Of a stretch of DNA of 64,000 bases, positions 44,776 through 56,567 are shown piece after piece. The DNA is from Amphiura filiformis. Lineage: Eukaryota; Echinodermata; Ophiuroidea; Amphilepidida; Amphiuridae. The notes under the pieces were generated by a model, which had not been told where the DNA came from, searched no databases, and saw only the letters and a list, made by a program, of their open reading frames with translations. Position 1 is the first letter of the stretch; each line of letters begins with the position of its first letter. The stretch lies in assembly GCF_039555335.1 (NCBI RefSeq), contig NC_092640.1, positions 33,969,887 through 34,033,886 on the forward strand, read 5' to 3'. Made by a program: the position numbers and the translations under genes.

Positions 44776-47700
44776 TAGTTAGGTAAGGATAAAGAAAGAT
44801 TCCCTTCTAAAAACCTAATGGAAAGTTTATATACATGAGTATACATTCAACGAAACATTTAGGCCTACTTTTTATTTATGAATAACTAGCGGTCACCCGT
44901 CTTTCGCGGTTCGTAAATAAATACAATTTTACAAATGCATCACCACCCTCCAAGTTTTAATTTTATTGCGAACGAACAATTTTCCCAACTCCCTAATTTA
45001 TTACCAATTGATCAGTCGTTTTATTTAATTCATTTTAATCAACTTCTTTGTTGCACCCCCCCTCGTGTTGTCCCCTGTCCTCCCGTTCTTTCCACCGTTC
45101 CCCCCTTTAGCTCATATCCCTCTTCTCCGCTCTGCCTCTTATCTGTCCTTAGTATCATGGTTTTAGTAGGCCCTACTTCTTCCTAATTATCGCCAACCCA
45201 TGACACCCATGCACTCTCCTCACTCATTTTGATTTTCCCGTGTTTATTATTCCCAATTGCTGCCATAGACATACCACTTGTTTGTCGGGGCTTGCTGCGG
45301 CGTGTTGATACGCGATGTCGCGAGATGACGCGAACTAAATGATACGCGTTTTATTTTTTTTGACGCGGCGTGTTTATACGCGAAGACGCAAGATTTTTTT
45401 GTTTGACGCGATGTAGTTGTTAGGCGGACATAGTAACTGATGCTCACTTTTTTGAGGTCCCTGGATATTTTTTAACGGTATTTTTGCTCATTTTTAGACT
45501 TTAATCACTAAGATTTTTTAAAATGAGGTGAATATGCAGCGTAACTCGGTGAATGATTAGGTTTGCAAAAGTGAAATTTGCAGTTGCATCACCACCGTTC
45601 GAGTTTTTATCCCAAAAAGTTTTGCAACTCGGTATTTGGTTATAGATTATTACTTCGTTATGGTAATTAAGTTTTAATTTGCATGTTTATATCAATTGAG
45701 CACCAGTGGTGTTATATAAAATATTAATGTTATACGGACTGCAGTAGCCCTCTATAATTTTCTCTTGCCATGTAACATTTGCAAATAAATCGAGCTGTAA
45801 ATGCATTTGTTTCGTAAGTCTACCAAACTAACTCCAATTCTACATGTATGTTGTGATCCTTTCCATAGTGTTTCTAGAATGTCCTAGTATTCCTTTTGTT
45901 TAGCTCGCTGCCCGAGACCGTTGTGTTGATAATGGTCTCTGGGCAGCTAGCCACCTCCATTACTCTAGGTAATGGTCGGGGAAACGAACCTTGAACAAAA
46001 GAAATACAATGGATAATCAGTGAATAGAAAAGGGCTAGACGTATATAATCTAATCGCGCGAGCCACATACACCAAAATGCACCTTGTATTATATGTAGTT
46101 CATACGTGTGTGTACTGTACGGTGTGTGTATGTGTACTCTGTACTGGTAATCATCGTGGAAAAACAAGATCCATATGAATTATAATTTAAAATGTTGCCT
46201 GGGAAATGTTGCCACTCAATCCTTCCTCTGTAGGCCCTGTTCCTCTTTTAAGAATCATAGATGACGAATTTCAAAGAAAATCTCAGCAAATTGATAGAGA
46301 TTTACGGTATCAAATATTTGTTCCTAAAAAGGGGGATTGAAAAAAATCGGTCCCTTGAGGGTAAAAGTCCGGAGTAACATTTACAACGTTTTTCATTTAA
46401 AAAAGTAATTCCACACCAGGTCCGAGCAACAATTATACCCACATTTGTTACGCCCGAGGTTTTGTCTTTTTAAAGACATTTCTTGTTTTATACTTGGATT
46501 ATAATCGAGCACCCGTATCAGGAAAACGTGCATTATATTCGAGTACTTGACTTGAAATTAACTTTTGCAACTTTGAATTAGCGAACTCTTTCATTTAAAG
46601 ATATGTAGTCATATATTTTCATATTGTGTTTTGTACCTCACATTGAGACCTACATCAAAATAATCCAATTCCCAAGATTTGAGGTAAATTGAACTAGCCG
46701 TTTTGATATTAGAAGTAAAAACGTGTCGCACACATTACGTTTCACTACCTGAATAGAATTGATCAAAAATTGAATTCCCTCCTGAGGTTGGTATCTGTCG
46801 ATGAGTTGACCACATCACCAGGCTGTCATTATAGCTAGAGGCAGTATATGGCACACATGGGTCGATGAGTTACATAAAAATGATGTGAGTTTTGCCTGAG
46901 GCAATTTATGGTTAAATGTTGATCCCTCACTACAGCTCTACTGATCATACTTTTCCTACATTCGACCTTGCATGATTTTTGAGTTGACACATTGATCATT
47001 CATAACAATAGGTATCTGATGGATCAGTGACGATAAGAAGGGATTATAATATATCCGTAACCTTGATATTATAGTACATCTCGAGGAAAAAGTGCAATGG
47101 ACATGTTTTCATTTTATGTTTCAAATATCCCGCGCATGAAAATTGCGTATTTAACCCAAAATGGAAAATGGAACAATTTATTGGAAATCTGTTTTAACAG
47201 ATTTTTTTGACATCTTTTTCTGCACTGTATTATACCTAAATTAAGAAATTTGATAAATATTCAAAGAAAATATAGGTCATCCAAAAAATGTTGATTTTTA
47301 CACATTTTGGGGCAAAAAAGGAAAAATAAGCAAAAATATCAAGTCATAACAAACGGCCTACATGCTTAATTTCTAATAAAATATTGAAATTGTGAAAAAT
47401 ATAGGTATTTATTGATTTTCATGTTTTTCTTGCAAATATGCTAATAATATGCAAATTATGAAATTGCAAAATAAAGTTTCTACATAGCATACATCTTTCA
47501 AGTGTGATGTTCAAAATGACAGACATCAAAAAGAGATTCGATGAAATGTAAAGATGTAGTAACAATTTTGGCATGGACTGTCTGGTTAGGCAAAGTACGG
47601 TAAGTTGAGCTGTACAAGAGTTATTACCGTCAACTTGGTTGAAAAAGGAGGTGAGAAATGATCAAATCTCTTCAGGTAACAAAACGTAATTTATTAAATG

Positions 47701-47982
47701 GCCTACGATGACTGACAACAACCCATAGAACGGTATGTGTGGTATCGTCTGAACAGAATAATTATATCACTGGTCTACAAATTGTTAAAAAAATTTGGTA
47801 TCTGAAATGAAACATGTCTCCCTTGGTCAATTTTGGGCTGCTGAACACGAATATGACCATTAAAAAATCTGATTAGCTAAAGTTTTTAAGAATTTTGAGG
47901 TTCAATATTTTACATAGAAACATATAGGAGCAATACACAATGTGGTAGGTCTACATACATTTTTATGTACATACAATGACAC
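44776..47982. other. Long stretch without a supported gene
   Basis: Contents seen: a pyrimidine-rich patch (45050-45150), CG-rich words such as TACGCGA and GACGCG at 45295-45425, a stem-loop at 45907-45947 (GCTGCCCGAGACC pairing with GGTCTCTGGGCAGC), and dispersed repeat C copy 2 at 46745-46935. The remainder is AT-rich and unremarkable. Confidence 0.45.
46745..46935 (+). repeat. Dispersed repeat C, copy 2
   Basis: Matches 34455-34640 in the same orientation with indels. Confidence 0.7.
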
Positions 47983-47985
47983 AGA

Positions 47986-49156
47986 TTATGAAGATTCAAC
48001 CCGACGCTTCTTTGGCTGTCTCTTATTCTCAATATCTGGAGCATCTCTTGTTAATGTCCAACAGAAGTCTGCCAACAGTGGTGGGCTCCATTTGCCCTGA
48101 TAGCGTTTCTCCGTAGCTGAGATATCCTGGTGGAAACGTTCACCATGTTCATGTTCATCACTGACTGCACCACCGTTGACTGGAAATGAATCCAAGTGGG
48201 CAGTGAAGGAAATGGATCTTTAAGGACATATTGCAGCCCAGCTTTTGATAGGACAGCAGCATGTCTTCAAAAAGTTGTTGGTCAGCTTTGTTATTTCCAA
48301 GGAAATTGTTAGCAACATGGCGAAAAGCATTCAATGCTTTCTTCTCCTTTCCGCGTATGATACGGCCAAACTCTTCATCTTTCAAAAGTTCACGGATTTG
48401 AGGACCAACAAACACACCCTCTTTAATTTTTGCTTCACTCAGCCTTGGGAATTTAGTACCAAGGTACTGGAATGCTGCTCCTGTCTTGTCCATAGCCTTA
48501 ACAAAGCTCTTCATGAGTCCCAGTTTGATATGTAAGGGTGGTAGTAAAATTTTGCTTGGGTTTACAAGTGAAAGGCGTTGCACATTTTTAGTTCCAGGTT
48601 CCAGTGATTGACGGAGAGGCCAATCTCGTTGAAGGTGTTGAGAAGATCTTGCTCGACTATCCCATTCACAGAGAAAACAGCAATACTTTGTGTAACCTTG
48701 CTGGAGCCCAAGCAAGATAGCAATGACTTTCAGGTCACCACAAATCTGCCATTAATATTGGTCATAGTTGATGCATTTCAAACGTTGCTTCATATTGTCG
48801 TATGTTTCTTTCATGTGGACTGCATGACCAACTGGAATGGATGGTAAAACATTGCCAACATGTAATAAAACTGCTTTAAGACTCAATATTGATACATCAA
48901 TGAAAAGTCTTCACTCATTAGGATTATGTGTAATGTTGAGGGCTTCCATTAAACCATCAACATCATTACAGGCTACCAAATCACCTTCCATGATGAAGAA
49001 TGGAGTATAATCTTTTTGGTGGTTGCGAAAGTCAGTCACTTTAACATCATTTTCAAGAAGATTCCACTGCTGTAATCTAGAACCCAATAGTTCAGCCTTG
49101 CATTTTGGTTGTTCCAAGTCTCTGACAAGGTCATTCAATTCACTTTGGCTTATCAC
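47986..49156 (-). pseudogene. Relic of a multicopy uncharacterised metazoan family (SDEH..GERFHQD)
   Basis: Reading the minus strand from 49156, one frame gives VISQSELNDLVRDL, KAVLLHVGNVLPSIPVGHAV, ICGDLKVIAILLGLQQGYTK and YCCFLCEWDSRA, then a long stretch to 48158. It is interrupted by TGA at 48911-48913 (where Trp is likely) and TAA near 48751. A frameshift near 48180 moves the end, GAVSDEHEHGERFHQDISAT and EKRYQGKWSP, into another frame; EHEH looks like a 6-base slippage. From memory, closely similar proteins are multicopy and uncharacterised in cnidarians, insects and echinoderms, which suggests a mobile-element origin, but I cannot name the superfamily. Not functional here. A MITE abuts the 5' end. 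Confidence 0.7.
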
Positions 49157-49160
49157 TCCC

Positions 49161-49666
49161 TATAGACGAATCCAAATACACGCATTCCTACACCTGACTA
49201 GCAGCCTTTAGTTGGGTAGCCGTCGGCTACAATGCACTCAAAATGTGAAATGATTCGGCCTTCGCGGAAATTTTAAACTGCATTCCATCACCCGTTTTAA
49301 ACCTTCCGCGAAAACACAGGTAGACAAAAGAATAACACAATACAGTTCCCTTCGACAAAACACACAGCATGGTCTATTCGTTGTTGAAGTGACATAATAA
49401 TCGGATTAACTATACGCGGTATCTATGCATTGATGTACTTGCGAACAAAAGGACTATGTATATGAATAGATGCGACGGGATTATCTCCATTATATATATT
49501 ATTAGCTATTATTCTATTAACCCTCCTCGTCCTTGCATCTTCTCTAGGTGTTAGGCGGCTTTTATTTGCACAATTCGACGCTCAAAACACCAGGTTGGTG
49601 CTAGCGGCTACCCAAAGATGTCCGACCAAATCCTGACCATGACTTGGCTACTTGGATTCGTCTATA
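49161..49666. mobile_element. MITE-like element with TATAGACGAATCCAA ends (506 bp)
   Basis: Left TATAGACGAATCCAA and right TTGGATTCGTCTATA are perfect complements, and GGGTAGCCG / GGCTACCC pair further in. It lies directly upstream of the relic gene and may have separated it from its N-terminal part. Confidence 0.65.
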
Positions 49667-50445
49667 TTGCCTATTGTGGGCACATAGTATACCACAGGGG
49701 TTGTGTATCTTTAAAACAAGAGCTAATGAGCATTTTTAAACATCATTTTTGGACTCAGTGACCCAAAATTAGTCAAGATTGACTACTTTTATTTCAGATA
49801 CTTTTTGGCTGTAGACCAATAATTATTATATTTTAGGCCTAAATTTACCGGGATTATGAGAAAAATATGAACTTTCCTCTGGTGCCAAAATCTCCATTTT
49901 AATAGAAATAAGTGGGGGATGAGGCTGTCGATCAGGCAGCCCATCTTTAATGTGTGCTTATTCAAGCATGAAGTCAACAGGTATGAAATCGGTGTTTTTG
50001 ATGCTATGAGTCTGCTGATGATGCATGTATCTTTCCAATTGAAGAAACATTTTTTAAATATACATCGAGATTCGTGCATATAGTGCCCTACCTTCCATTA
50101 GTGTATAGGGGTTCCTACACACAGACCCATGTTAGAAATCACACTTACCTACATCAGTTGTTTGTCACAAAACTGTTAAAATTACAGTGGTTCTCATTGC
50201 ACATGTATATAAACTTCTCAACAAAAGTTTGGAAAGTTTTTCAAGCATCCGTATGTAAATCGGACTCAGTTCACCGGTCAGTTCTACAGAATAGATCTCC
50301 AAGGCTAACGATGGTTAACTATGGAAACATGTTAAAGGACATCAAGAAATTTTCCAAGTTATTTATTTTGAGCCCTTTCGAGTATCGACGAGTAATGGAT
50401 TATTCTGTAGATTTAGGTTTTGTCTGTGGCTGCTAATGTGAGGCC
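49667..50445. other. Intergenic stretch with a Tc1-type terminus fragment
   Basis: CTCAACAAAAGTTTGGAAAG at about 50218 matches, inverted, the terminus of the Tc1-like element ending at 54568. It is an isolated end here. No gene is supported. Confidence 0.45.
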
Positions 50446-51115
50446 GTCGTAGGTCGTACGGGGCTCAAACTCGGTGGGTGGGTGTAGTTCTGTCCTGGCA
50501 AGAAGCATTTTATGTTCGTTAAGTCATCCGACCCCGGGGCCCCCTCCAAGGGGTCATTTGAGGTCAAATGACAAAAAACTGTCATATGGGCATGAAACTA
50601 GGTCCTACGGGGCTCAAACTCGGTGGGTGGGTGTAGTTCTGTCCTGGCAAGAAGAAGTTTATGTTCGTTAAGTCATCTGGCCCCGGGGCCCCCTCCCAGG
50701 CCGCTGGGGTCATTTGAGGTAAAATTACTAAAAACTGTCATATGGGCATGAAACTAGGTCGTACGGGGCTCAAACTCGGTGGGTGGGTGTAGTTCTGTCC
50801 TGGCAAGAAGATGTTTATGTTCGTTTTAAAGTCATCTGACACCGGGGTCCCCTCCCAGGGGTCATCTGAGGTCAAATTACTAAAAAGTGTCGTATGGGCA
50901 TGAAACTTGGTAGGTACAGTCAACATTTAAAACAACATTTTTTGAAGGTCATTTTGGGGTCATCCAAGGTCACCACGGGTCATCTGAGGTCAAATTAGTA
51001 AAAACTCATATATGGGCATGAAACTTGGTGGGTACAGTCAACATTTAGAGTTATAAGTTTAGGTCATTTTGGGGTCATCCAAGGTCACCCAGGGGTCAGC
51101 TGAGGTCAAAGCCCA
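50446..51115 (+). repeat. Tandem array (about 150 bp units) rich in AGGTCA-like half sites
   Basis: Three close units start with TACGGGGCTCAAACTCGGTG near 50457, 50607 and 50762, each followed by GGGGCCCCCTCC-like and GAGGTCAAAT segments. Two shorter, diverged units (GTACAGTCAACATTTA, then GGTCATTTTGGGGTCATCCA) follow. (A/G)GGTCA words recur throughout. No coding function. Confidence 0.8.
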
Positions 51116-51891
51116 GCCGAGAACCGCCAAATATGGTAACCGCCTAGTCTATTTTAAAACTGATGCATCAATGACTATGTTCATTATGTCATTATTGTAT
51201 CATTCTCACATACATTAGGAAATTAATTTGGAGAATAGAGGCCTTGCATGTGACATATCATCCCGTAAATATGGACTACTCAAATGCATTCAACAAAAGC
51301 ATGATTGCAATCAAATAGGTTGATGACAACATTTGATTGAATGGACTGCACTCCGCCATAACTACGGTGAAGGACACCGGCTCAAATCCTTTGTTTGGAG
51401 CCAATCGATAATTTCATGCAGAGCCTCTATACTTTCTGTTAATAAAATACTATGCTGACCTCACACTCCAGTAATTGCAGATCATTGAGCTCAGTAATAC
51501 ATCAAAGAATGTCTTCCAATTCATGAAAACAAATAGATAATCTGCATATCGGATTAAAAGCTTGAGGCATTTCAATTGCAAGGCCCATTACTTATACACC
51601 AACAACAACATAGGCCTACAAGTGTATATAATGTAGCATGTGCACACATTATCATGTTGTGGATGGTGAATCAAGCTGCAGTCCCTACACATTCCCAAAT
51701 GAATGCAGTGACCAGCCGGTGTTCACTCATGATGGACGTAGATCATTATGTATGATGTATGATAAACTCATAGGTGTTGTGCGTTAAGTTTGGCAATTTG
51801 GGAGGGGGTGGGTTCAAAATGACCCCATAGGATTATACGGGGGTAAAAATTTCAAATTGCTCAAATACCCCTTTCAAATATATCAAATTAT

Positions 51892-51892
<1 letters not shown>
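51116..51892. other. Intergenic stretch, nothing recognised
   Basis: No gene, RNA or element border is supported. Confidence 0.35.
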
Positions 51893-51923
<31 letters not shown>

Positions 51924-51926
51924 ACG
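51893..51926 (+). repeat. (AAAT)n microsatellite
   Basis: Eight uninterrupted AAAT units beginning in TTTAAATAAATAAAT. Confidence 0.9.
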
Positions 51927-51974
51927 AAAAAAAATTGAACAAATTGTAGCGTAGCATTAAAATCATAATAACCA

Positions 51975-52047
51975 TTGCTGACGGGCGGATTCGAACTAAC
52001 GATATTGACATTACCAGTCTGATGCTCTAACACTGAGCTATGCCATC
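51975..52047 (-). pseudogene. tRNA-Thr(GGU)-like sequence, degenerate
   Basis: On the minus strand TAGCTCAGTGTTAGAGC forms a perfect D arm/A box. CTGGTAA is an anticodon loop with GGU, and AGTTCGAATCC is a B box. The anticodon 3' strand (TGTCA instead of TCTGA) and acceptor pair badly, so this is probably a tRNA pseudogene or SINE head rather than a working tRNA. Confidence 0.5.
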
Positions 52048-52320
52048 ATCTAGTAATGAGGGTCGAGTTTTTAGCGTATACAGTGTTTGTCTGTGATAAT
52101 GCCGCCTCGTGAAATAAATAAATATAAAATCTCAATTTTTAATTTAAATTTATTTGATAATTTTCTAACCTATATTTTCTTTAGAGCAGGGACAAATATT
52201 TCCCCTTTTATCCAATTTGGCCGCTAAATAAGAATCTACTTCTTATATTACTGATTTAATTCCGCGATTTGTTCCATTAAGCAATATCAAAGATTAATGT
52301 CAAGCATCTCATAACAGATA

Positions 52321-52393
52321 TTTAGTTGGCTTAGTGGTTTTGCACAGTGCTTTATAACCGGGAGGTACCGAGATCGATTCCCACCTCTGCCTG
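52321..52393 (+). repeat. tRNA-derived SINE-like head
   Basis: An A-box-like TTGGCTTAGTGGTT, a loop region GCTTTATAACCGGGAGGT and a B-box-like GAGATCGATTCC followed by a CTCTGCCTGCA tail resemble tRNA-derived SINEs. Clover pairing is incomplete. Confidence 0.4.
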
Positions 52394-52449
52394 CAATTTT
52401 TTTTCAAGACTGGGCAATAATAACCTGACATTCGCCGCTGACATTCGTA

Positions 52450-52800
52450 CTGCAGAAGCGGATTTGTAACTTTGAACTTTGCTCCGTACGTAAAAGGGTA
52501 CATTATGTTGGCACTACATTATTTCTTTTTTCCACATTGCTGGTATTAAATATCAAATGGTCATAATTGGTGGTCCCTTCAAATCATCCCCAACTGAACG
52601 AGGTTCAGGAATGTCCTCTCATTGTTAATTGTTGGTTAACCCACCACTTGAAAAGGATTTAGCCAAACAAAGACTTAAGCTTTTTACTAATGCTATACAT
52701 AAGTATAAGCTTATTATCCTCTTCAACAATAGGATTAAAGATTGGTTCTTGACTGGAATTACGTGCTAGTGTCATTGGTTATTGTTAAAAGGCAATAAGG
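52450..52800 (+). repeat. Direct repeat pair, left copy
   Basis: Shares CAGAAGCGG, TTTCCACATTGCTGGTA, AACGAGGTTCA and CCACCACTTGAA..AGGATTTAGCCAAA with 54775-55105. The pair brackets the Tc1-like remains. No primer-binding site, polypurine tract or retroviral gene is seen, so LTR identity is not supported. Confidence 0.6.
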
Positions 52801-53339
52801 TGTGTAATTGCAATATTTCATCTGAATAGGAAAGACTCTCTACATCGAACCATGGATGCTGGTGGTTCGAATTAAGCCCGATCCTGACTCCACTTCGTAG
52901 CGCTATGCGATGCTGCGATGCTTTTCAAACATATCAGCATCGCGAGATGAAATTTATGTGTACAGGTGGAGTCAGTATCGGGCTTTAGGAGAAGGTATCT
53001 TCAAAGCCAATTCGAAATGCGGCGCGGTCCGGTAACTAAGTCTTTATAGAGGGTATTCAATACTACGTCACTTATGACAGAGTCATCTCATTTAAATAAA
53101 ATTCTGTCCTCCATAAGGTAACACGGGGGAATTCGCATGATAATGTAATAAAACAGGTGATAGGTATGAATGGTTATGGATTCGATCTAGAGACCTGTCC
53201 CTCTGTCATCTTAACCCATCTTAGAACTGTCCTCCAGCATGGCTGCCATCTCAATTGTTATACGGTTCCGGTTGGTTTATTGCATACTCTCTATTTGGGC
53301 GTTTTATCGTAGGTCACCGAGTAATGTCTCCAATTAGTT

Positions 53340-54568
53340 GTGACATATTCATATCGTGTTGCATGTCACTGGATACATGTAGCTACAATACTCCCCTTTA
53401 CAATGACACCCCATTTGAAACAATAACAGCCTTTTTCACGGCTGAGTACACGCCTTGTGAATGTTGTGGGGTCTCAAACAGAATTTGCCAAATTGACCAT
53501 GTTTCTGTGCACAAACAACCAGGAAGGTGAAAGTGCATAGGAACAATGCCGGAAACTACGTCACTCTATTGTTCGACTTAAACTACATCATTTTTAACGC
53601 ATGCGTGTTCGTTAATACAGCTTTAGTCTCCTCCACCTTCTCAACATGGTACGTGGAATGTCTGGAATCACACTGACGGCGGAGGAGAATACTAGCTGGT
53701 CAGACAGTTTAATTTTATCAAGCATATAATACCTAAACAATCACCGTCATTTGATCGATTTATATACTACAGAATATAATTGATTATTCAAAATATAATT
53801 TTAATATTGTAAACATGTTAACTTATATATTTGTGTACTAAAGTATAAGGACACGTGAATAAAATCATGTCGAAGACAAAATGGCCGCTAATCCGCCTAT
53901 TGTCTAGACTTAAACTACATCTTCCGGTTTGTTACGTAATACTAGGATGCCCATCCCTTTGTATCGATCCCTGAAACAACGCTAGCCACTAACCTTAATA
54001 GCGGGTGGCAAAACCACAGGCAGCCACAATAGTCAGGCACCTTCTCCTCATGCTGCTCACCGACCTGGTTACACGTTACTGTGGGAAGGAATTCCATTCT
54101 TCAACACGGATTCGTCGCAGATCATTCATACGGGCTTCTCTGGCACGCACAGCACGATCAAGCTGGTCCCACAAGTATTCAATCGGGTTGAGGTCTGGCC
54201 CCCGGGTCTGACCTGATGGCAGGCCATTTTATCTCTACTCCCATATTCTGTAGGTAGTCGTTGACTACCGTGGCTATGTGGGGCGAGCGGTGTCATCTTG
54301 GAGGATTGCATTAGGTCCCAGATTGTGAAGTTATGGGATTGCAGCTTGCTGCACAGAATAATGATCAATTTGGCTAATTCTTTTTGAGACCCCACTATAT
54401 TCACAAGGCGTGTACTCAGCCGTGAAAAATGTTATTGTTTCAAATGGGGTGTCATTGTAAAGGGGAGTATTGTAGCTCTCCATTGATATGCAACACGATA
54501 TGAATATGTCACAAATAATTTGAGATACAGATGCTTGAAAAAACTTTCCAAACTTTTGTTGAGGAGCT
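53340..54568 (-). mobile_element. Degenerate Tc1-like transposon
   Basis: The right end is CTCAACAAAAGTTTGGAAAG (minus strand, 54549-54568), also seen alone at 50.2 kb. 54345-54515 is repeated inverted at 53340-53520. The transposase C-terminal part lies between. The left terminus is missing, and other sequence occupies 53525-54000. Confidence 0.65.
54006..54320 (-). pseudogene. Tc1-like transposase C-terminal fragment
   Basis: The minus strand encodes NAILQDDTARPHIATVVNDY (with the second catalytic Asp) and, after a frameshift at the GGGGGCCAG insert, LNPIEYLWDQLDRAVRAREA (with the catalytic Glu of the DD34E set), then a stop. The first Asp and the DNA-binding half are absent. Not active. 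Confidence 0.8.
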
Positions 54569-54774
54569 AAGATAAAATTTGAACAATGATATAAACTTCA
54601 AAATCTTGCCTCAAATTTTCTAAGTAGCAATTTATTTTCAAATAAATAACATGTGACTGGACACTACGAATCAGCCGTAAAGTCGGCCCCGGTCAATTTT
54701 GTTTTATTTCGTGTTTAGAAAATATATATCATAAGCTTTAGAATAGTATATCATTTGACTTCAAACGATATCCA

Positions 54775-55105
54775 GAAGCGGGGTTATGGTTTGTTGAACT
54801 CTGCTCCTTCAACAAAATGGTACATTTTTTCGGTTCTACATGTCTCTCTTTTTCCACATTGCTGGTAATAAAGTCATAATTGACGGTCAGTTCGAATCAT
54901 CCCCAAGTCAACGAGGTTCAAGAATGTCATCTCATTGTTATTGTTGGTTATACATACCTAGACAAAATACAATGCAATTGTAACCCACCACTTGAACAGG
55001 ATTTAGCCAAAGCAAACAAAGACTAAAGCTATTTTTAAAATGATTCTATATGTAGAAGATTATTATACTCTTCAGCAATAGGATTATTGATTGGTTTAAA
55101 CGATA
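54775..55105 (+). repeat. Direct repeat pair, right copy
   Basis: Counterpart of 52450-52800; it includes an extra stretch of about 30 bases (ACATACCTAGACAAAATACA) missing from the left copy. Confidence 0.6.
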
Positions 55106-55263
55106 TCAAATGAGAAACATGTCGCGCCTAATTGAGACACCTATGAATACGACCTTCATGCACATTTTGCACTGTATCTCAGAATACAAATTGCCGAATT
55201 TACGGCTCATTCGTAGTGTCCACTCACATATGTGGCTGATCAAATCCAACAGTATAATTTATT

Positions 55264-55518
55264 GGGCTATTCCAGAAAATAGCTGCACACCCCCTATAGA
55301 GGAGTTCGGATATTTGGACTTTTTGTCCAGTCATGGTTGTTGGAAATCCAGACTTTTAAAGTGTGCAAAGGTAAAAAAAAAAAAATCATTCATTTATTCT
55401 CTTTGCATTTTGTCAATCTTTTTCCAGTAACAGCTGGAATTCCAGTCTTGTTAGAAAGTAAACTTGGAAATCCACACATTTTCCCCCTATAGGGGGTGTG
55501 CATTTTCTGGAATAGCCC
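55264..55518. mobile_element. MITE with GGGCTATTCCAGAAAAT ends (255 bp)
   Basis: GGGCTATTCCAGAAAATAGC faces GCATTTTCTGGAATAGCCC, and the pairing extends into CACACCCCCTATAG. ATT on both sides could be a target duplication. It lies just downstream of the lectin stop codon. Confidence 0.8.
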
Positions 55519-55848
55519 ATTATCAGCATTAATTCTTCTTCTTCTTCCAATACACGTGCATACCTTAATATTGAGTATTGTCGCACGGGCTTAACCTATG
55601 CATGATCCTGGAACCTAGGATTGATTGCAGATATCAGAACCGGGGATGATCCCCCTTCTCTTTTCGACTGAATAGCTCTGACACTTAACGTGAACTAGGG
55701 TTTGACTCTTCCTGTACACGGGACCAACGGCTTTACGTGACTTCCAAACCACGAGACGTCGCCGCACACCCGACATACACTAGGCTTGAACATTCTGGTT
55801 ATTACGTGGGGATAGCAAATTGTATTAACTATTAAAGGCAATAAGCCA

Positions 55849-56043
55849 TTACTTTTTGCAAACAAAATTAATTTTAAATCCACAAAGTTTGTCATTCCAA
55901 GTGCCGGAATTATAAACTAATGCTACACAATCTTCATCAAAATAATTGGGTTCGCCAGGGCTCCAGTTAGTGTAGTTATTTTGAGTACCATCACTCCATT
56001 CGAATGTATCCACAGTAGTCTCGCCACTTAAACCGATCCACGC
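55849..56043 (-). CDS. C-type lectin domain, C-terminal exon
   Basis: Last coding exon of a minus-strand lectin. It follows a GTTTTCCAG acceptor and runs 64 codons to TAA at 55849-55851. It opens AWIGLSG and contains WSDGT, GEPN, a cysteine (DEDC), TWND and two further cysteines (KLC, FVCKK). EPN plus WND are the calcium- and sugar-binding signatures, and EPN usually goes with mannose/GlcNAc/glucose-type binding. The acceptor is phase 0 and fits the phase 0 donor at 61442, giving GQAD|AWIGL across the join. The product is probably secreted or surface-bound and may act in recognition of microbes or sugars; this is family knowledge, not shown here. The protein ends five residues after the last conserved Cys region, so it has no tail. 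Confidence 0.85.
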   Translation of the reverse strand, partial: AWIGLSGETTVDTFEWSDGTQNNYTNWSPGEPNYFDEDCVALVYNSGTWNDKLCGFKINFVCKK

Positions 56044-56567
56044 CTGGAAAACAATAAAGCACAAGACGACATGCTACATCATCATGAATGTATATACTTT
56101 ACCTCATGTTATCTCCCCTTCCACACGCCACCGTCCATAATCTACCTTTTAAAGGTCACATATATTGCTCGGACAACATCATATCATTGTCAAGCTAATA
56201 TAATGAGGACAATGAAAATGACTCCTTTTTTGAGAAAATAAGTCGTTTAAAATTAATATTCCGCAAAAACCAACTGTAAGCGTTGAGTTCCTTCGAACGA
56301 GACAGATTTGACCTAGAAACTAGTGTGATGTCATGAATGAAGTGTGTCAGCGTTGAGAGAATGGACTGTCAACACTCTCAATGCACAGAACTAGTAATCA
56401 TTCTAGATAAGAAAATTACATATTTTGTCAGGCATCATCCGGGCCTAATTAATGCATTGCATCATTTAAATCGTAAAAACTTGGTGTAAAAACATTCGAG
56501 AATGCCCGGGCAGAATGTCAAAATTATGGAATGATATGCCTGCGTATCATTAATTCAACAAATCTGT

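Noticed and set aside
44935-45186. 83-codon proline-rich open frame
   Set aside because: It results from a pyrimidine-rich low-complexity patch, with no homology that I recognise.
45907-45947. Stem-loop as a microRNA precursor
   Set aside because: The stem is only about 13 pairs with one bulge, too short for a typical precursor; kept only as a note.
50446-51115. Tandem repeats as a CRISPR array
   Set aside because: Units are about 150 bp without unique spacers and the genome is eukaryotic.
53255-53530. 91-codon open frame
   Set aside because: It lies in the inverted-duplicated part of the Tc1-like element and has no protein signature.
52450-55105. Direct repeat pair as LTRs of a retrotransposon
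   Set aside because: No primer-binding site, polypurine tract, gag or pol lies between; the contents are Tc1-like remains.
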